From Acidovorax sp. NCPPB 4044 (lineage in GTDB: Bacteria; Pseudomonadota; Gammaproteobacteria; Burkholderiales; Burkholderiaceae_C): a DNA stretch of 64,000 nt. A model generated the notes under the pieces. It was given only the letters and a program-made list of their open reading frames with translations. It was not told the DNA's origin and ran no database searches. The first letter of the stretch is position 1; each line of letters starts with the position of its first letter. Below are positions 27,763 through 40,403 of this stretch, piece after piece. The position numbers and the translations under genes are program-made. The DNA is taken from contig NZ_JAMCOS010000001.1 of assembly GCF_028069655.1 (NCBI RefSeq), positions 774,001-838,000 on the forward strand, given 5' to 3'.

Positions 27763-28338
27763 TCACTCCCCCGGCCGGGCGAGCAACCGCTGGAACAGCC
27801 GGTGCTCGCACTCCGGATCGCTGCATTTGCCGCATTCCCACACGGGTGCCTGCGTGGAATGGGATTGAAAAGTGCCTGGTGTCGCCGGATCCATTGAATT
27901 GTTTGCTATGTTTTTAATAGCATATCGATGGTCTGACGGTTCTTCTGCCACCCCCAGCAGCCGCAGTGCCTGGCGCAGCCGGGCGGGGGCGGGGCCATAG
28001 AACACCTGGTACGGCCAGCCCATCGTTTGCAGCAGGGCGCGCAGCGCGGCGTCGTGCCGCTCGGCGGTTGCGCGGTTGTCCGGAGGCAGGTCGTCCAGGC
28101 CCATCAACCAGGCCTGCGCGCATCCGCTGACGTTCAGGACCTGCCGGGCCGCCGTGGCGCCAGAGCCGGCGAAAGGCCCGGCCAGAAGAATGGCCGCCTG
28201 CTGGAGGTCCTGCGGCAGTGCCGGGTGCGTGCGCAGGGCATCGACGAGCGTCTCGGCACCCGTGCCGGGAGCGCCCAGCACCGCGATGCGGCGGGGGCGG
28301 GCGGTGGCCGTCTCCGGCGCGGCGGGGCGCAAGGGCAT
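27763..28338 (-). CDS. Uncharacterised protein with P-loop-like N-terminus, extended by a repeat
   Basis: A 191-residue protein downstream of ftsB on the same strand. The N-terminus has RRIAVLGAPGTGAETLVDAL, which resembles a sulfotransferase/kinase P-loop, but the downstream motifs of those families are not recognisable. The chain then passes through an interspersed repeat (KNIANNSMDPATPG) and ends with a cysteine-rich segment, WECGKCSDPECEHRLFQ, that could bind a metal. No good ribosome binding site precedes the ATG at 28336-28338. The C-terminal third may be functional or an accident of repeat insertion; I cannot tell. Function unknown. Confidence 0.55.
   Translation of the reverse strand: MPLRPAAPETATARPRRIAVLGAPGTGAETLVDALRTHPALPQDLQQAAILLAGPFAGSGATAARQVLNVSGCAQAWLMGLDDLPPDNRATAERHDAALRALLQTMGWPYQVFYGPAPARLRQALRLLGVAEEPSDHRYAIKNIANNSMDPATPGTFQSHSTQAPVWECGKCSDPECEHRLFQRLLARPGE
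27881..27922 (-). repeat. Interspersed repeat, copy inside the uncharacterised gene
   Basis: On the minus strand it reads TGCTATTAAAAACATAGC (hairpin), AAACAATTCAATGGATCC, GGCGAC. It has the same core as the copies at 15113 and 63271. It lies in frame in the gene at 27763-28338 and encodes NNSMDPA. Confidence 0.78.
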
Positions 28339-28374
28339 GAGAGGGGGGTGGATGCGCGGCAGCGGCGTTGCCGG

Positions 28375-28653
28375 TCAGCGCGGCGCCACGTGGACGTAGA
28401 CCTCGTTGGGCTTGACCATGCCCAGTTCGCTGCGGGCCTTTTCCTCGACCATGTCGAGGCCGTCGCGCAGGTCGCTCACTTCCGAGGACAGCCGCTCGTT
28501 CTCCTGCCGCGCGCGGTCGTTCGCCTGCTTCTGCACGGCGATCTTGTCTTTCATTTCCTGCACGTGGCCCACGCTGCCGCGGCCCGTCCAGAGCTGTGCC
28601 TGCACGGCCACCAGCAGAAGCAGCAGCACCAAGGGGACGATACGGGGATTCAT
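28375..28653 (-). CDS. ftsB: Cell division protein FtsB
   Basis: A 92-residue bitopic membrane protein of the FtsQLB complex. It has a single N-terminal transmembrane helix (VPLVLLLLLVAVQAQLW) directly followed by a coiled coil (VQEMKDKIAVQKQANDRARQ then ENERLSSEVSDLRDGL) and the conserved ending EKARSELGMVKPNEVYVHV. This matches FtsB (DivIC-like) length and layout. In betaproteobacteria ftsB follows eno, as it does here (197-base gap, GC-rich with several palindromes but no gene). The ATG at 28651-28653 was chosen because it places the helix at the N-terminus. Confidence 0.92.
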   Translation of the reverse strand: MNPRIVPLVLLLLLVAVQAQLWTGRGSVGHVQEMKDKIAVQKQANDRARQENERLSSEVSDLRDGLDMVEEKARSELGMVKPNEVYVHVAPR

Positions 28654-28850
28654 GGAGCGCAGGTGCCGCGAGAGCGTGGATCGGAGAAGGGGGGGCCGGC
28701 CTGCAGGCCGCACCGGCTGCCCGCCTGCGGCCCGCAGGCCGCCCGGCGCGCCACCGGATGCCGGTGGCCCGAGGGGGCTTGCGTGTCGCATGCGGACATG
28801 GGGTGCAGTGCCAGGCCGGTGTCCGGATCGGGCCGGACTTCAGCCCGGCA

Positions 28851-30161
<1,311 letters not shown>

Positions 30162-30237
30162 TTATCGATGAGCGGCGGGGGCGGGAGCCTGGCCACGAAC
30201 TGACCGAAGGCACCGTCCTCCGTTGCAAGGTTCGGGA

Positions 30238-31014
30238 TTACAAAAATCGGGAAGGCGTGACCAGGTACACCACGGCACCGCCGGCAAGGACTCCCACGGA
30301 CATCAATGCGCCGGCTGCCACGGCAGCGGCAGGCCATTGCGCCACGCGGGCCACCAGGGCGCTGGGACGCAGCGCCATCCATGGCAAGGCTACCAGCGAG
30401 GCCACCAGTGCCAGCGTGCAGAAAAGGCCGAACCGCTCGGCCGTGGTCAGCAGCGTGAAGCCGGAAACGATCGCCAGGAAGAACACCACCAGCAACCAGG
30501 CCGCGGCTTCGGCAACCTGCGGCCAGCGCCTCGGGTGCGCGCTGGCTGCGGGGCGGCGCAGGTAGCGGTGGAAAAGAAACAGGCTGCAGAGCAGCAGCAG
30601 CGGCATCGAAATCGCGGCGAAGGCGATGGCGAAGCCGCCCAGCGCGCCGATGCCGATGTAGGCCAGGGGGGTGAGCAACAGCCCCACGATCACGGACGCC
30701 AGGGCCACGGTTGCAAGTCTGTGGGTCATGGCGGTCAATCCGTCGAACAGCCGCTTTGCCATGCCCGTCCTGTCGCCATTGGCAAAGATTTTCAGCAACT
30801 TGAGCATCCTGGCCTTGAGGTCGGCGATGTCATCTCCCACGAACTGGCCCTGCGGTGCACGGGCCCGGCAGCCCGAGGTGATGTCCTGGCCATAACGCGG
30901 CGGGCTCAGCAGGGGGATGTGGGTGGTATCGGCAAACGCATATTGCGGCGTGAGGTACCGGTCTTTCGCGATGGCCAGTGCCAGGGGCTGCGGGAGTGGA
31001 AGAGGTTGCGACAT
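30238..31014 (-). CDS. Uncharacterised multi-spanning membrane protein
   Basis: A 258-residue protein with a soluble N-terminal ~95 residues that contains a cysteine in SGCRARAPQGQFVGDD and a helix LKARMLKLLKIFANGD, followed by about five hydrophobic segments (VALASVIVGLLLTPLAYIG, FAIAFAAISMPLLLLCSLF, AAWLLVVFFLAIVSGF, LALVASLVALPWMAL, VAAGALMSVGVLAGGAVVYL). I do not recognise the family. It lies between the DUF1330 gene and eno on the same strand and is probably part of that operon or inserted into it. The DUF1330 gene ends 188 bases upstream; that gap shows no gene. Confidence 0.68.
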   Translation of the reverse strand: MSQPLPLPQPLALAIAKDRYLTPQYAFADTTHIPLLSPPRYGQDITSGCRARAPQGQFVGDDIADLKARMLKLLKIFANGDRTGMAKRLFDGLTAMTHRLATVALASVIVGLLLTPLAYIGIGALGGFAIAFAAISMPLLLLCSLFLFHRYLRRPAASAHPRRWPQVAEAAAWLLVVFFLAIVSGFTLLTTAERFGLFCTLALVASLVALPWMALRPSALVARVAQWPAAAVAAGALMSVGVLAGGAVVYLVTPSRFL

Positions 31015-31202
31015 GGATGGGAAAGCGGAGCTGAATGCCTACGGGCGAGCAGGAAGGCGCAGGGGATGCACGCCCTTCGCTGTCCACGGGGACCTGGGGC
31101 CGGCCAGGGGCCACATGGCAGAGTCGTGGCCTGCGAAGGCAGCGCCTCTCTGCCGGGCCACGCCACGGGCAGCCGTCGGCCCCGGGTCGGTACCGTGTCT
31201 TT

Positions 31203-31493
31203 TCAGACCCCTTCGACGCACACCATCCGCATCACGGCCGCGCCGGTGCGGGCCGCCTTGGCCTGCTGGTATTCGGCCGAATCGTAGAACGCGCGCGCAG
31301 CGTCCATCGAAGGAAACTTCAGCACCACGGTGCGGGCCGGGTTCCAGTCGCCTTCGAGCACTTCGACGCGACCGCCGCGCACGCACACCTCGGCGCCGTG
31401 GGCCTGCATGGCCTGCGTGCTGAGGCGGCGGTACTCCTCGTACTGCTCGGGGTTGGTGACGGTGACGGACGCGATGATGTAGGCGCTGCTCAT
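31203..31493 (-). CDS. DUF1330-family protein
   Basis: A 96-residue dimeric alpha+beta barrel-like protein of the DUF1330 family. The sequence shows YIIASVTVTNPEQYEEYRRLS, VRGGRVEVLEGDWNPARTVVL, KFPSMDAARAFYDSAEYQ and a final strand ending VCVEGV, which is the full domain. No enzymatic role is established for the family; it has the fold of small monooxygenase/EthD-like proteins. The ATG at 31491-31493 lies 7 bases after the kdsA stop, so it is almost certainly cotranscribed with kdsA and pyrG. That conserved neighbourhood in betaproteobacteria is its main annotation clue. Confidence 0.88.
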   Translation of the reverse strand: MSSAYIIASVTVTNPEQYEEYRRLSTQAMQAHGAEVCVRGGRVEVLEGDWNPARTVVLKFPSMDAARAFYDSAEYQQAKAARTGAAVMRMVCVEGV

Positions 31494-31500
31494 GGGTGTC

Positions 31501-32358
31501 TCAAGCTCCGAAGTTGTTTTCGAGAAAGCCGTTCCGCTTGGTGACGGAATCCAGGGCGACCAGGGTTTCGAGCAGGGCCTTCATGTGCTGCAGCGGCACG
31601 GCGTTGGGGCCGTCCGACAAGGCCTTGCTCGGATCGGGGTGCGTCTCCATGAAAAGGCCGGCCACGCCCACGGCCACGGCCGCGCGCGCCAGTACCGGCA
31701 CCATCTCGCGCTGCCCGCCGCTGCTCGTGCCCTGCCCGCCGGGCAGCTGCACGCTGTGCGTGGCGTCGAACACCACCGGCGCGCCGGTCTCGCGCATGAT
31801 GGCCAGGCCGCGCATGTCGGAGACGAGGTTGTTGTAGCCGAAGCTCGCGCCGCGCTCGCAGGCCATGAAGCTGTCCTCCGGCAGGCCAGCTTCGCGTGCA
31901 GCGGCGCGGGCCTTGTCGATGACGTTCTTCATGTCGTGGGGCGCGAGGAACTGCCCCTTCTTGATGTTCACCGGCTTGCCCGATTGCGCCACCGCGCGGA
32001 TGAAGTCGGTCTGGCGGCACAGGAAGGCCGGCGTCTGCAGCACGTCGACTACCTTCGCGGCCTCGGCGATGTCTTCCTCGGTGTGCACGTCGGTGAGCAC
32101 GGGCACGCCGAGTTCACGCCGGATCTTGGCCAGGATCTCCAGGCCCTTCTCGCGGCCCGGGCCCCGGAAGCTGGTGCCCGAGGAACGGTTGGCCTTGTCG
32201 AAGCTGCTCTTGAAGATGAAGGGCACGCCCAGCGCCGCCGCTGTTTCCTTGAGCCGGCCGGCCACGTCCATCTGCAGTTGCTCGGACTCGATGACGCACG
32301 GGCCCGCGATGAGGAAGAAGGGGTGTTCGAGGCCGACGTCGAAGCCGCAGAGTTTCAT
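31501..32358 (-). CDS. kdsA: 3-deoxy-8-phosphooctulonate (KDO-8-phosphate) synthase
   Basis: A 285-residue enzyme that condenses arabinose-5-phosphate and phosphoenolpyruvate to KDO-8-phosphate for lipopolysaccharide core. Signature stretches include [84 protein letters not shown] and [18 protein letters not shown]. Both PEP- and phosphate-binding residues are present. It lies 36 bases after pyrG and 7 bases before the DUF1330 gene, so this is one operon. The start is the ATG at 32356-32358. Confidence 0.97.
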   Translation of the reverse strand: MKLCGFDVGLEHPFFLIAGPCVIESEQLQMDVAGRLKETAAALGVPFIFKSSFDKANRSSGTSFRGPGREKGLEILAKIRRELGVPVLTDVHTEEDIAEAAKVVDVLQTPAFLCRQTDFIRAVAQSGKPVNIKKGQFLAPHDMKNVIDKARAAAREAGLPEDSFMACERGASFGYNNLVSDMRGLAIMRETGAPVVFDATHSVQLPGGQGTSSGGQREMVPVLARAAVAVGVAGLFMETHPDPSKALSDGPNAVPLQHMKALLETLVALDSVTKRNGFLENNFGA

Positions 32359-32394
32359 GGCTTTGCCTTGTGTCTGGTGGATGCCGCCGCCGCT

Positions 32395-35398
<3,004 letters not shown>

Positions 35399-35462
35399 AG
35401 GCCCGGCCGACGGCGCACCCACTACCGGCGTTGCGCGCCCGCATCACCAATTGAAAGCTCTT

Positions 35463-35909
35463 GTGAAAATCGACGTCAAGATTCTGGACCCGCGCATGGC
35501 GCAACAGCTGCCCGCGTACGCCACGCCCGGCAGTGCGGGGCTCGACCTGCGTGCCTGCCTGGACGAGCCCCTCACGCTCGCGCCCAGCGCCTGGCAACTG
35601 GTGCCCACCGGCATCGCGATCTACCTCAAGGACCCGGGCTACGCGGCGCTGATCCTGCCGCGCTCCGGGCTGGGCCACAAGCACGGCATCGTGCTGGGCA
35701 ACCTCGTGGGGCTCATCGACAGCGACTACCAGGGCCAGCTCATGGTGAGCGCATGGAACCGCAGTGGCGAGGCATTCACGCTGCAGCCGATGGACCGCCT
35801 GGCGCAACTCGTCATCGTGCCGGTCGTGCAGGCGCAGTTCAACGTGGTGGACGAATTTCCGGCGTCCGAGCGCGGGGAGAATGGTTACGGTTCGACCGGC
35901 AAGGTGTAG
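35463..35909 (+). CDS. dut: Deoxyuridine 5'-triphosphate nucleotidohydrolase
   Basis: A 148-residue trimeric dUTPase that converts dUTP to dUMP and keeps uracil out of DNA. All five motifs are visible: [45 protein letters not shown] and the C-terminal [11 protein letters not shown] arm. The start is taken as the GTG at 35463 because [11 protein letters not shown] aligns with the normal N-terminus of the family; a TTG 12 bases upstream is an alternative. It is cotranscribed with coaBC. Confidence 0.96.
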   Translation: MKIDVKILDPRMAQQLPAYATPGSAGLDLRACLDEPLTLAPSAWQLVPTGIAIYLKDPGYAALILPRSGLGHKHGIVLGNLVGLIDSDYQGQLMVSAWNRSGEAFTLQPMDRLAQLVIVPVVQAQFNVVDEFPASERGENGYGSTGKV

Positions 35910-36050
35910 GTATCGTCCTATCCGCCCGTGGCGATGGTGCCTACGGGGGTCACGGCCATCGCCCGGCGAAGTCTGCAATCGGCCCCATGCTTCAATGGGT
36001 TGCATGGCGGGGCCGGGGCCTTGCCCATATTCCGCAAGAAGGAGTCGAAC

Positions 36051-36551
36051 ATGAAGAAGTTTTCCCGTACCACCGCAGTGGCCGTGACCGTGGCGCTGGC
36101 AGGCGCACTGGCCGCCTGCGCCGACCAACCGCGCTACGGATCGCAATACCCGGCGCAGTCCACCTACCCGAGCACCAACGCCGGCTACCCCGCTCCGGCG
36201 CCGGCAGGCATGGAATACGGCACGGTCTCCAACATCGAAACCCTGCAGGCCCGCAGCGGGACGAGCGGTGTGGGTGCCGTGGCCGGTGCAGTGCTCGGCG
36301 GCGTGCTGGGCAACCAGGTGGGCAAGGGCAGCGGCCGTGCCGCAGCCACCGTGATCGGCGCCGTGGGCGGCGGCGTGGTGGGCAACCAGGTGGAGGGCCG
36401 CACCAGCAATAACGACGGACGCGTCGAGGGTTATCGCATCACGGTGCAGCTCGACCAGGGCGGCCAGCGCGCTTTCGACGTCAGCTCGCCCGGCGATCTG
36501 CGCCCCGGCGACCGTGTGCGCCTGAATGGCGGGCAGATTTCCCGCATGTGA
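36051..36551 (+). CDS. Glycine-zipper 2TM lipoprotein (SlyB/PcP-like)
   Basis: A 166-residue outer-membrane lipoprotein. The signal (MKKFSRTTAVAVTVALAG) ends with the lipobox ALAACADQ. A Pro/Tyr/Ser-rich spacer follows, then a glycine zipper (GVGAVAGAVLGGVLGNQVGKG and AATVIGAVGGGVVGNQVEGR), then a small beta-rich tail (YRITVQLDQGGQRAF, LRPGDRVRLNGGQ) resembling the SlyB C-terminal domain. SlyB-type proteins form rings in the outer membrane under Mg or envelope stress in enterobacteria. The ATG at 36051 follows AAGGAG 8 bases upstream. A terminator hairpin lies 50 bases after the stop. Confidence 0.88.
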   Translation: MKKFSRTTAVAVTVALAGALAACADQPRYGSQYPAQSTYPSTNAGYPAPAPAGMEYGTVSNIETLQARSGTSGVGAVAGAVLGGVLGNQVGKGSGRAAATVIGAVGGGVVGNQVEGRTSNNDGRVEGYRITVQLDQGGQRAFDVSSPGDLRPGDRVRLNGGQISRM

Positions 36552-36597
36552 TGCAGGCTGGCGGCGCGGCGTTTTTTGCCCGCCGCACTGATCGCAA

Positions 36598-36620
36598 TGA
36601 GGGGGCCTTCGGGCCCCTTT
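36598..36620 (+). terminator. TTCG-loop terminator between lipoprotein and slyD-like genes
   Basis: GGGGCC-TTCG-GGCCCC followed by TTT. A tetraloop hairpin sits between two convergent genes. Both strands have short A/T flanks, so it may act for both, though the T tract is short. Confidence 0.6.
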
Positions 36621-36671
36621 CTCATGGGGGGGTCAACTCCGCCCCCGGCTTGCGCCGGGAACGCGGCGCCG

Positions 36672-37196
36672 TCAGTGCAGCAGCGGCTCTCCGTTGTCCG
36701 GCGCCTGGATGCGGAAGAAGCCCGTGCCGGCCGTGCCGCGGCCGATCTCTTCCTCGGTGGCTTCGCGCACGCCCTGCACGGTGAGGTGCAGCCGCAGCGC
36801 GATGCCCGCGAGCGGATGGTTGGCGTCGAGCACCACATGCTCGGGGTAGATCTGCGCCACGGTGTAGAGCAGGTCGCGCGGCGCTTCGGGGTTGGTGCCC
36901 TCGGGCAGGGCGCTGCCTTCGAAGGTCATGCCTTCCTCGATGTCTTCGGGGAACCGATCGCGCGGCTCCAGGAACAGCAGCTTGTCCTGGTAGTCGCCGA
37001 AGGCCTCTTCGGGTTCGAGGTGCAGCGAGAGCGCGGCTCCCGCGGAGTGGCCCTGCAGGGCTTCCTCGATGCGGGCAAGCAGATCGTCGCCACCGACGAG
37101 GAATTCCACGGGCTCGTCGAGCACATCGAGTTCTTCGCCCAATGTGTCTTTCAAGATCCAGGTCAAAGCGACCACGCATTGTTGGTTGATTTCCAT
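36672..37196 (-). CDS. SlyD-like FKBP-type peptidyl-prolyl isomerase
   Basis: A 174-residue FKBP of the SlyD class. The chain begins MEINQQCVVALTWILKD and shows EPVEFLVGGDDLLARIEEAL, the insert-in-flap region (LSLHLEPEEAFGDYQDKLL, FPEDIEEGMTF) and the return to the FKBP core (VVLDANHPLAGIALRLHLTV). SlyD proteins are chaperone-isomerases, and some deliver nickel through a histidine-rich tail. Here the C-terminus is short and lacks that tail, so nickel delivery is unlikely. The ATG at 37194-37196 lies 63 bases from the divergent oxygenase gene. Confidence 0.9.
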   Translation of the reverse strand: MEINQQCVVALTWILKDTLGEELDVLDEPVEFLVGGDDLLARIEEALQGHSAGAALSLHLEPEEAFGDYQDKLLFLEPRDRFPEDIEEGMTFEGSALPEGTNPEAPRDLLYTVAQIYPEHVVLDANHPLAGIALRLHLTVQGVREATEEEIGRGTAGTGFFRIQAPDNGEPLLH

Positions 37197-37259
37197 AGGA
37201 GAATTGTCGCAGTTCATCACCGGCCGGCCGCGCCCCCGTGCGCCGGCACGCTTTCTCCC

Positions 37260-38387
37260 ATGCCAGCCCACACTCCCCTCGCCCTGCTGGGCGGACTCAC
37301 TCCCGCGCAGTTCATGCGCCGCCACTGGCAGAAAAAGCCGCTGCTGGTGCGCCAAGCCATTCCTTCTTTCATGCCGCCCGTGGGGCGCGCCGACTTGTTC
37401 GCCCTGGCCGCGCAGGAGTCGGTGGAGTCCCGGCTCGTGCAGCAGAAAAAGGGCGTGTGGAGCCTGCGGCACGGCCCTTTCGCGCGCCGTGCGCTGCCCC
37501 CGATGGCCACGCCGGACTGGACGCTGCTGGTGCAGGGCGTGGATCTGCACGACGACGCGGTGCATGCGCTGCTGCAGCAGTTCCGCTTCGTGCCCCAGGC
37601 CCGGCTGGACGATCTCATGATCAGCTATGCCTCCGACGGCGGCGGCGTGGGCCCGCACTTCGACAGCTACGACGTCTTCCTGCTGCAGGCCCATGGCCGC
37701 CGCCGCTGGCGCATCGGCCGCCAGAAGGACCTCTCGCTCAAGGACGGCATCCCGCTCAAGATCCTCGATCGCTTCGAGCCCGAGCAGGAGTTCGTGCTGG
37801 AACCCGGCGACATGCTCTACCTGCCCCCACGCTACGCGCACGACGGCATCGCCGAGGGCGAGTGCATGACGTATTCCGTCGGATTCCGCTCTCCGTCGCG
37901 GACCGGACTGGCGCAGGACCTGCTCACGCGACTGGCCGACGGCGCGGATGACGATGAGGACGCACCGCCGCAGCTCTATCGCGACCCGTCGCAGGGCGCG
38001 GTGGACCATCCAGGCGAAATGCCGGCGGCCCTGCTGGAGTTCGCCCGGGATGCGCTGGCACGCGCCCTGGCCGAGCCGCTGGCCGTCGAGCGGGCGGTGG
38101 GCGAGAGTTTCACCGAGCCCAAGCCCAATGTGTGGTTCGAGCCGGGCGACGCGGGCAATGTGGCGCAAGGCGTGCGGCTCGACCGCCGCACGCGCATGAT
38201 GTACGACGCGCGCCATGTGTTCATCAATGGCGAGAGCTATCTGGCCGGTGGGCGCGATGCCACGCTGATGCGCCGTCTGGCCGACCAGCGCGCGCTGACC
38301 GCTCGCGAACTGGCCCGCGCCAGCTGCGATGCGCTCGATCTGCTGGGCACATGGTGCGAATCCGGATGGGTGCACGCGGGCGCCTGA
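37260..38387 (+). CDS. Cupin / JmjC-type ribosomal protein oxygenase (YcfD/RoxA family)
   Basis: A 375-residue 2-oxoglutarate/Fe(II) oxygenase that, by family, hydroxylates an arginine of ribosomal protein L16. The iron facial triad is visible as His133 and Asp135 in GPHFDSYDVF and His194 in RYAHDGIAEG. The cupin strands are DVFLLQAHGRRRWRIG and FVLEPGDMLYLPPRYAHDG. A C-terminal ~170 residues form the dimerisation and winged-helix portion. The start ATG at 37260 agrees with HTPLALLGGLTPAQFMRRHWQKKPLL, the usual entry into the domain. It diverges from the SlyD-like gene and is followed by a small unknown gene. Confidence 0.9.
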   Translation: MPAHTPLALLGGLTPAQFMRRHWQKKPLLVRQAIPSFMPPVGRADLFALAAQESVESRLVQQKKGVWSLRHGPFARRALPPMATPDWTLLVQGVDLHDDAVHALLQQFRFVPQARLDDLMISYASDGGGVGPHFDSYDVFLLQAHGRRRWRIGRQKDLSLKDGIPLKILDRFEPEQEFVLEPGDMLYLPPRYAHDGIAEGECMTYSVGFRSPSRTGLAQDLLTRLADGADDDEDAPPQLYRDPSQGAVDHPGEMPAALLEFARDALARALAEPLAVERAVGESFTEPKPNVWFEPGDAGNVAQGVRLDRRTRMMYDARHVFINGESYLAGGRDATLMRRLADQRALTARELARASCDALDLLGTWCESGWVHAGA

Positions 38388-38433
38388 ACGCCTGGCGCAC
38401 GGCCACCGGGAATCCGCGGCGCTGCCGCTGAAC

Positions 38434-38970
38434 ATGGGAGTTTTTCGCATGGACGTTTCCGATGGCCTGGCCGGCTCCGCACCCGTGCCGCTGCCCGAAG
38501 GCCGCTTCGAAGGGCGCAGCGCATTCGCCGATGGCGTGCGCGCGGCCCTGGCGTGCGCGGCGCGCGAGGGCTGGCAGGAGCTGGTGCTCTGCGATTTCGA
38601 TTTCCACGACTGGCCGCTCGGCGAGCGCGACGTGGAGGCCTCGCTGCAGGCCTGGGCCGGGCGGGGCCGCAGGCTGACGCTGCTGGCCGCAGGCTACGAC
38701 GAGGTGGTCCGCCGCCACGCCCGCTTCGTGCAATGGCGCACCACCTGGGACCACATCGTGCGGTGCCGCAAGGCCCCGGTCACGGATCGGCTGGAGTTGC
38801 CCAGCGTGCTGTGGTCGGACCGCTGGGTGCTGCAGCGGCTCGATCCGCAGCGCTGCACGGGCGTGGCGGGCAGCGAGCCCGAGCGCCGGCTGCTGGTGCG
38901 CGAGGCGCTGGACGAATGGCTGCTGCGCCGCAGCGCGCCGGCCTTCCCGGCCACGACCCTCGGTCTGTGA
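38434..38970 (+). CDS. Conserved hypothetical protein (possibly DUF7931)
   Basis: A 178-residue protein that I recognise only as a conserved proteobacterial type. Visible blocks are RFEGRSAFADGVRAALACAA, LVLCDFDFHDWPLGERDVEASL, GRRLTLLAAGYDEVVRRHARFVQWR and ELPSVLWSDRWVLQRLDP. The middle shape (strand-D-x-DF, then helices, then a R-H-R-F-x-x-W-R segment) recalls the phospholipase-D-like DUF7931 domain, but the HKD motif is absent. The start is ATG 38434; ATG 38449 is an alternative. It follows the ribosomal oxygenase by 46 bases and probably shares its transcript. Confidence 0.65.
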   Translation: MGVFRMDVSDGLAGSAPVPLPEGRFEGRSAFADGVRAALACAAREGWQELVLCDFDFHDWPLGERDVEASLQAWAGRGRRLTLLAAGYDEVVRRHARFVQWRTTWDHIVRCRKAPVTDRLELPSVLWSDRWVLQRLDPQRCTGVAGSEPERRLLVREALDEWLLRRSAPAFPATTLGL

Positions 38971-39142
38971 TGTGACACTGCCGCCTGTCAGTGTTAGTCA
39001 GTATTGACGCAATCTCCCTATAATTTGCGGTTGATGTCAAAAGCGCCATGGGGCGCACCACAAGAGGCCAACGCGCATCGCTGAAAGAGGGCGGCGTCGC
39101 GGCAAATTTCAAGATCCGTCTGTCCAATAGGAAAAAACCGAA

Positions 39143-39430
39143 ATGAAGAACTCTCTCGTTCTGGCTGCCCTGGTCGCGTCCGTCGCTCTCGCCGCTTGCG
39201 GCAAGAAGGAAGAAGCGCCCGCGCCTGCACCGGCTCCCGTCGAAGCACCGGCTCCCGCACCCGCTCCGGTGCCGGCTCCTGCAGAAGCTCCCGCTTCCGA
39301 CGCATCGGCTGCCGCTGGCGCCGTGGTGGCCCCTGCCACCGAAGCTTCGGCTCCTGCCAGCGACGCCGCCAAGGCCGCTGCCGACGCCGCAGCCGCTGCT
39401 GCCGCCGGTGGCGCATCCGCTGCCAAGTAA
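39143..39430 (+). CDS. Small Ala/Pro-rich lipoprotein
   Basis: A 95-residue low-complexity lipoprotein: signal peptide MKNSLVLAALVASVALA with lipobox LAACGKKEE, then a Pro-Ala repeat section (APAPAPAPVEAPAPAP) and an Ala-rich helix-like tail (AAKAAADAAAAAAAGG). Composition is typical of betaproteobacterial cell-envelope lipoproteins that act as spacers; no enzymatic motif is present. The ATG at 39143 is preceded by a purine-rich GGAAAAAACCGAA. A strong terminator follows 57 bases after the stop. The 172-base gap upstream is AT-rich near 39000-39040 and probably contains the promoter. Confidence 0.8.
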   Translation: MKNSLVLAALVASVALAACGKKEEAPAPAPAPVEAPAPAPAPVPAPAEAPASDASAAAGAVVAPATEASAPASDAAKAAADAAAAAAAGGASAAK

Positions 39431-39486
39431 GCCCTTCGCCCGCGCATCCCGCCGCTGGGCCACCAGCCCGCGGCAGGGATGCCGGC

Positions 39487-39521
39487 AAAAGCCCCGTACC
39501 GCAAGGTCGGGGCTTTTTTTT
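39487..39521 (+). terminator. Rho-independent terminator
   Basis: AAAAGCCCCG / CGGGGCTTTT forms a 10-bp stem with an 11-base loop, followed by a run of T (eight in all). It ends the small lipoprotein gene and may also serve the convergent MBL-fold gene through the A tract on its other side. Confidence 0.88.
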
Positions 39522-39595
39522 GCGCCGCGGATTCCGAGGGGGCATGCGGTGCCGGAGCCGCTCTGCGTGGCGATTTCCGCGCGCGGGTTCAGGCG

Positions 39596-40375
39596 TCAGG
39601 CGCCGGAGATCCAGTCCGTGCCGGTGCGCGGGTCCGCCACATCGATCTGCTCGGGCTGCCAGCCGATCGCCTGCGAGAGCGCCGCGCGCGCCAGGTCCGG
39701 GTGGTTGTTCTGCAGGCTCAGGTGGGCCGCGGCCACGCGGCGCAGGCCGCCGTGGTGCACTGCCCGCAGGATCTCGGCGGCCACGTGGTTGCCCAGGTGG
39801 CCATAGGCACCACCGATGCGCCGCTTGAGGAAGGCCGGGTAGGGCGACACCGAAAGCATCTCCCGGTCGTGGTTGGTCTCCAGCAGCAGCGCATGGCAGT
39901 CGCGCAGATGGGCCAGCACGTGCTCGGTGGCATGGCCCAGGTCGGTGAGCAGGCCGATGTGCGTGGCGCCGTCGCTGCAGCGCAGGTGCAGGGGTTCGCG
40001 CGCATCGTGCGGAACGGTGAAGGGGCGGGCTTCGAAGGCGCCGAGGTCGATTGCCTCGCCGTCGGCGGCCAGGTGCAGCAGGCCGTCGAGGTCGGGCGCG
40101 CCTATTGCGGCATGCGTGCCGTGGCTCATCCAGGTCGGAATGCGGTGCCGCAGCGCGATCTTCTGCATGCAGCCCACGTGGTCGGAGTGCTCGTGCGTGA
40201 TGAAGATCGCGTCGATGTCGTCGATGGCCAGGCCCGCGTCGCCCAGCCGCCCGGCCAGCTGCCGGGGGCCCAAGCCGCAGTCGATGAGCAGGCGGCGCAC
40301 CTGCGTGCCGCAGCGCCCCTCCACGACCGTGGCGTTGCCCGAACTGCCGCTGCCCAGGTTCTTGAAACGCAGCAC
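39596..40375 (-). CDS. MBL-fold metallo-hydrolase (YycJ/WalJ-like)
   Basis: A 259-residue metallo-beta-lactamase-fold protein. The entry FKNLGSGSSGNATVVEG and LLIDCGLGPRQL, the zinc motif FITHEHSDHVGCM, the TVPHDAREPL segment and the later LLLETNHDREML and GHLGNHVAA (extra histidines) match the YycJ/WalJ group of putative 5'-3' nucleases or phosphodiesterases; the substrate is not established. The start is a GTG at 40373-40375, preceded closely by the bamC stop. It is the third gene of dapA-bamC-MBL, an order conserved in betaproteobacteria. Confidence 0.9.
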   Translation of the reverse strand: MLRFKNLGSGSSGNATVVEGRCGTQVRRLLIDCGLGPRQLAGRLGDAGLAIDDIDAIFITHEHSDHVGCMQKIALRHRIPTWMSHGTHAAIGAPDLDGLLHLAADGEAIDLGAFEARPFTVPHDAREPLHLRCSDGATHIGLLTDLGHATEHVLAHLRDCHALLLETNHDREMLSVSPYPAFLKRRIGGAYGHLGNHVAAEILRAVHHGGLRRVAAAHLSLQNNHPDLARAALSQAIGWQPEQIDVADPRTGTDWISGA

Positions 40376-40403
40376 GCGGTTCGGGGTCCTTCGGTGCAGC
40401 CGG

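Noticed and set aside
28680..28790. GC palindromes between eno and ftsB as a terminator
   Set aside because: GGCCTGCAGGCC and related inverted repeats occur, but there is no T tract and several alternative foldings, so I list no terminator.
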